From Thomasclavelia sp. (lineage in GTDB: Bacteria; Bacillota_I; Bacilli_A; Erysipelotrichales; Coprobacillaceae): 32,336 nt of DNA. A program made the position numbers and the translations under genes. This document shows, piece by piece, positions 30,447 through 32,336 of this stretch (the stretch's first letter is position 1; each line of letters starts with the position of its first letter). The notes beneath the pieces were generated by a model, which worked only from the letters and a program-made list of their open reading frames with translations, had not been told where the DNA came from and ran no database searches. The DNA is taken from assembly GCA_028749475.1 (NCBI GenBank), contig JAQVWN010000021.1, forward strand, positions 1 through 32,336, in the 5' to 3' direction.

Positions 30447-32242
30447 TAACATCAGAAGACATTAAAAGAAGATTATGGAATGGAGCAAACGATTTAAGAG
30501 GCTCTATGGATGCAAGTAGATACAAGGATTACATGCTAGGTTTATTGTTTTATAAATTTTTAAGTGATAAAACACTTGAAACTTTTCGACAAGTTTCAGG
30601 AATGAAAGAAGCAAGTGAAAAAGAAATAATTGAAGAATATACAAAAGCGATTGATTTAAATGGTAATTCTGTAACTAACATGTTACAAAAAGTACTTGGT
30701 TATTATGTTCAACCAAAATATTTATATCAACAATGGATTAGTGATATTGATAATGGATGTTTTGAGGTTCAAAAGGTGACAGATAGTTTGAATGATTTCG
30801 AAAGAACTATAGATGGTAGCAATGATTCTGATGACTTTAAAGGTTTATTTTCCAATTCTACATTAGATTTATCAGATACTGCTTTAGGAGCAGATTTGAA
30901 AACAAGAAATAATAACATCAAGCAATTAATCCAGTTGTTTGCAGATTTAAATATGGCAGACTTACAAAAAGGAGATATCCTAGGGGATGCTTACGAATAT
31001 CTAATTGGGATGTTCGCAATGGAATCTGGTAAAAAGGCTGGAGAGTTCTATACTCCTAGACAGGTTAGTGAAGTAATGGCTCAAATAGTTGCAAAATCTA
31101 GTAAGATTGAATCAATTTATGACGCTGCTGTTGGATCTGGATCTTTGTTATTGACAGTTAGTAAACATCTAGATAAAGAAGCTCAAAAAAATTTAAATTA
31201 TTACGGACAGGAAAAAAACACAGCAACCTATAACTTAACAAGAATGAATTTATTATTGCATGGTGTACGACCAGACAGAATGACTATTAGAAATGCTGAT
31301 ACGTTAGGGCAAGACTGGCCAGAAGATCCTTCAAGGCCAAGCGAAGGAGTTCAATTTGATGCTGTTGTTATGAATCCGCCTTATTCATTGAAAAAGTGGA
31401 ATAAAGAAGGAATTAAAGCTAGTGATCCTAGATTTGAATTTGTTGGAGTGTTACCACCTGACTCTAAAGGTGATTATGCTTTCTTACTACATGGTTTATA
31501 TCATCTAGGACAAAAAGGAACTATGGCAATTGTGTTACCTCACGGAGTTTTATTTAGAGGATCAGCAGAGGGCGAAATAAGAAAAAGATTAGTTGATAAG
31601 AATTATCTTGATGCAGTAATAGGCCTTCCTTCTAACCTATTCACTAATACATCTATTCCAGTTACAGTTATCATACTTAAAAAGGATAGAGGATTAAAAG
31701 ATCCTGTTTTAATCATTGACGCATCTAATGGATTCATTAAGTCGGGTAAGACAAACCAATTACAAGAAAAAGATATTGCTAAAATTGTAGACGCCTATGT
31801 AAATAAAACAGAGGAATTTGGGTATAGTCATCTAGCTTCATTACAAGAAATCAGTAAAAATGATTATAACTTGAATATTCCTCGCTATGTTGATTCTTAT
31901 AATGTTGATATTCCTCAAGATGTTAATGCTCATTTATTTGGTGGAATTCCAAATGAAAACATCAAGTCGCTAAAAATTCTACAAGAGGTAGTTCCAGATG
32001 TTTTAAAAGATTCTTTTAAAGAAATACGTCCTGGATATTCTGAATTATTAGTAACACCAGAGGAACTATCAAAAAATGTTCTTGGCAGTAAGCAAGTGAT
32101 TAAAGTTGAGGACAACATTAAGAAAGATGTTGATAATTATATTGATAAATATTGGAGAGTATTACGTAACCCAGAATCAAAAATAGTATCAAGTTTAAAA
32201 GAAGAAATGTGTACATTTGTAAATGATGTGAAACATAAATAA
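30443..32242 (+). CDS. hsdM: Type I restriction-modification DNA methyltransferase subunit
   Basis: A 599-residue N6-adenine methyltransferase subunit. The N-terminal HsdM domain shows LRGSMDASRYKDYMLGLLFYKFLSD. AGEFYTPRQVSEVMA leads into SAM motif I DAAVGSGSLLL (from D227) and the catalytic motif NPPY at 311-314. GDYAFLLHGL and LPHGVLFRGSAEGEIRKRL are usual in the family. The protein looks complete. HsdM needs HsdS for target recognition, and HsdR for cutting; neither is visible. The only sequence after hsdM is a convergent ORF, so HsdS is not directly downstream on the same strand. Overlaps the XRE gene. Confidence 0.95.
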   Translation: MITSEDIKRRLWNGANDLRGSMDASRYKDYMLGLLFYKFLSDKTLETFRQVSGMKEASEKEIIEEYTKAIDLNGNSVTNMLQKVLGYYVQPKYLYQQWISDIDNGCFEVQKVTDSLNDFERTIDGSNDSDDFKGLFSNSTLDLSDTALGADLKTRNNNIKQLIQLFADLNMADLQKGDILGDAYEYLIGMFAMESGKKAGEFYTPRQVSEVMAQIVAKSSKIESIYDAAVGSGSLLLTVSKHLDKEAQKNLNYYGQEKNTATYNLTRMNLLLHGVRPDRMTIRNADTLGQDWPEDPSRPSEGVQFDAVVMNPPYSLKKWNKEGIKASDPRFEFVGVLPPDSKGDYAFLLHGLYHLGQKGTMAIVLPHGVLFRGSAEGEIRKRLVDKNYLDAVIGLPSNLFTNTSIPVTVIILKKDRGLKDPVLIIDASNGFIKSGKTNQLQEKDIAKIVDAYVNKTEEFGYSHLASLQEISKNDYNLNIPRYVDSYNVDIPQDVNAHLFGGIPNENIKSLKILQEVVPDVLKDSFKEIRPGYSELLVTPEELSKNVLGSKQVIKVEDNIKKDVDNYIDKYWRVLRNPESKIVSSLKEEMCTFVNDVKHK

Positions 32243-32252
32243 TTCATTCAAT

Positions 32253-32336
32253 TTATTTATAATAAGCCAACAGTTGAGTTCTTTTTTCATTGGGAGTAAG
32301 AAGATCTAAAACAGACATAGGTATGCTGTTGGATCT
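32253..32336 (-). CDS. C-terminal fragment of an unidentified protein (runs off right edge)
   Basis: On the minus strand one frame is open from the edge through 27 codons to TAA at 32255-32253, ending LLTPNEKRTQLLAYYK. The other two minus frames have stops within this stretch or give unlikely protein. It converges on hsdM with a 10-base gap. I do not recognise the family: it is not the usual C-terminus of HsdS, HsdR or a tyrosine recombinase as far as I can tell. Confidence 0.4.
   Translation of the reverse strand, partial: RSNSIPMSVLDLLTPNEKRTQLLAYYK

Noticed and set aside
1-32336. CRISPR array, tRNA or rRNA genes, prophage
   Set aside because: I saw no regularly spaced repeats, no tRNA-like cloverleaf with a conserved T-loop, no rRNA sequence, and no phage structural genes.

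Overview
The window is AT-rich (roughly 30% G+C by eye). It carries Shine-Dalgarno sites of the AGGAGG type, mostly AGA arginine codons, and short intergenic gaps with U-tailed hairpins. The gene set (MurA, VanY-type peptidase, CapA-like protein, polyphosphate kinase, fermentative AdhE, diguanylate cyclases, DtxR-family regulator) fits a walled, fermentative, low-GC Firmicute. An Erysipelotrichia-like gut anaerobe is my best guess, but nothing in the window proves the rank.

Layout: 1-126 is the end of an IS3-type insertion sequence running off the left edge. 134-2724 (minus strand) holds a small membrane protein and an overlapping CapA-like/VanY-like cell-envelope pair. 2792-5677 holds an acyl-ACP thioesterase, a C39-like peptidase, RlmA and a TrmH-family rRNA methyltransferase. 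5824-10089 holds class II aldolase and two tandem paralogous membrane diguanylate cyclases. 10158-13190 holds MurA, methionine aminopeptidase and an AEC transporter. 13226-14169 holds a divergent DtxR-type regulator and a lipoprotein. 14220-17434 holds a polyphosphate kinase/phosphofructokinase operon behind a probable Pho box. 17506-21883 holds a MATE pump, a HAD phosphatase and a two-gene ABC exporter. 21935-23263 (minus) is aspartate kinase. 23264-24808 is a regulatory region with a possible small RNA and a yybP-ykoY (Mn2+) riboswitch controlling a CaCA-type cation exchanger. 24809-29755 holds a glycerophosphodiesterase, AdhE with a complex leader, and a six-TM protein fused to a papain-like domain. 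29756-32336 holds two strong hairpins with C-rich loops, then an XRE regulator coupled to HsdM. The window ends inside a convergent ORF, so the HsdS and HsdR partners are not visible.

The genes are mainly chromosomal housekeeping. Central metabolism (Fba, PFK, AdhE) and envelope synthesis (MurA, VanY, CapA) are joined by metal and phosphate responses (DtxR, Mn2+ riboswitch, Pho box-ppk). The two edges (IS end, type I restriction-modification) are the accessory parts.

The most interesting signals are regulatory. They are a promoter nested in a terminator that also hides a ribosome-binding site (24761-24809), a possible 5'/3' UTR pairing or small RNA with C-rich loops (29817-29894), the Pho box in front of ppk-pfk, and a cre site plus leader hairpin in front of adhE. 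No convincing wholly new multi-gene system was found.
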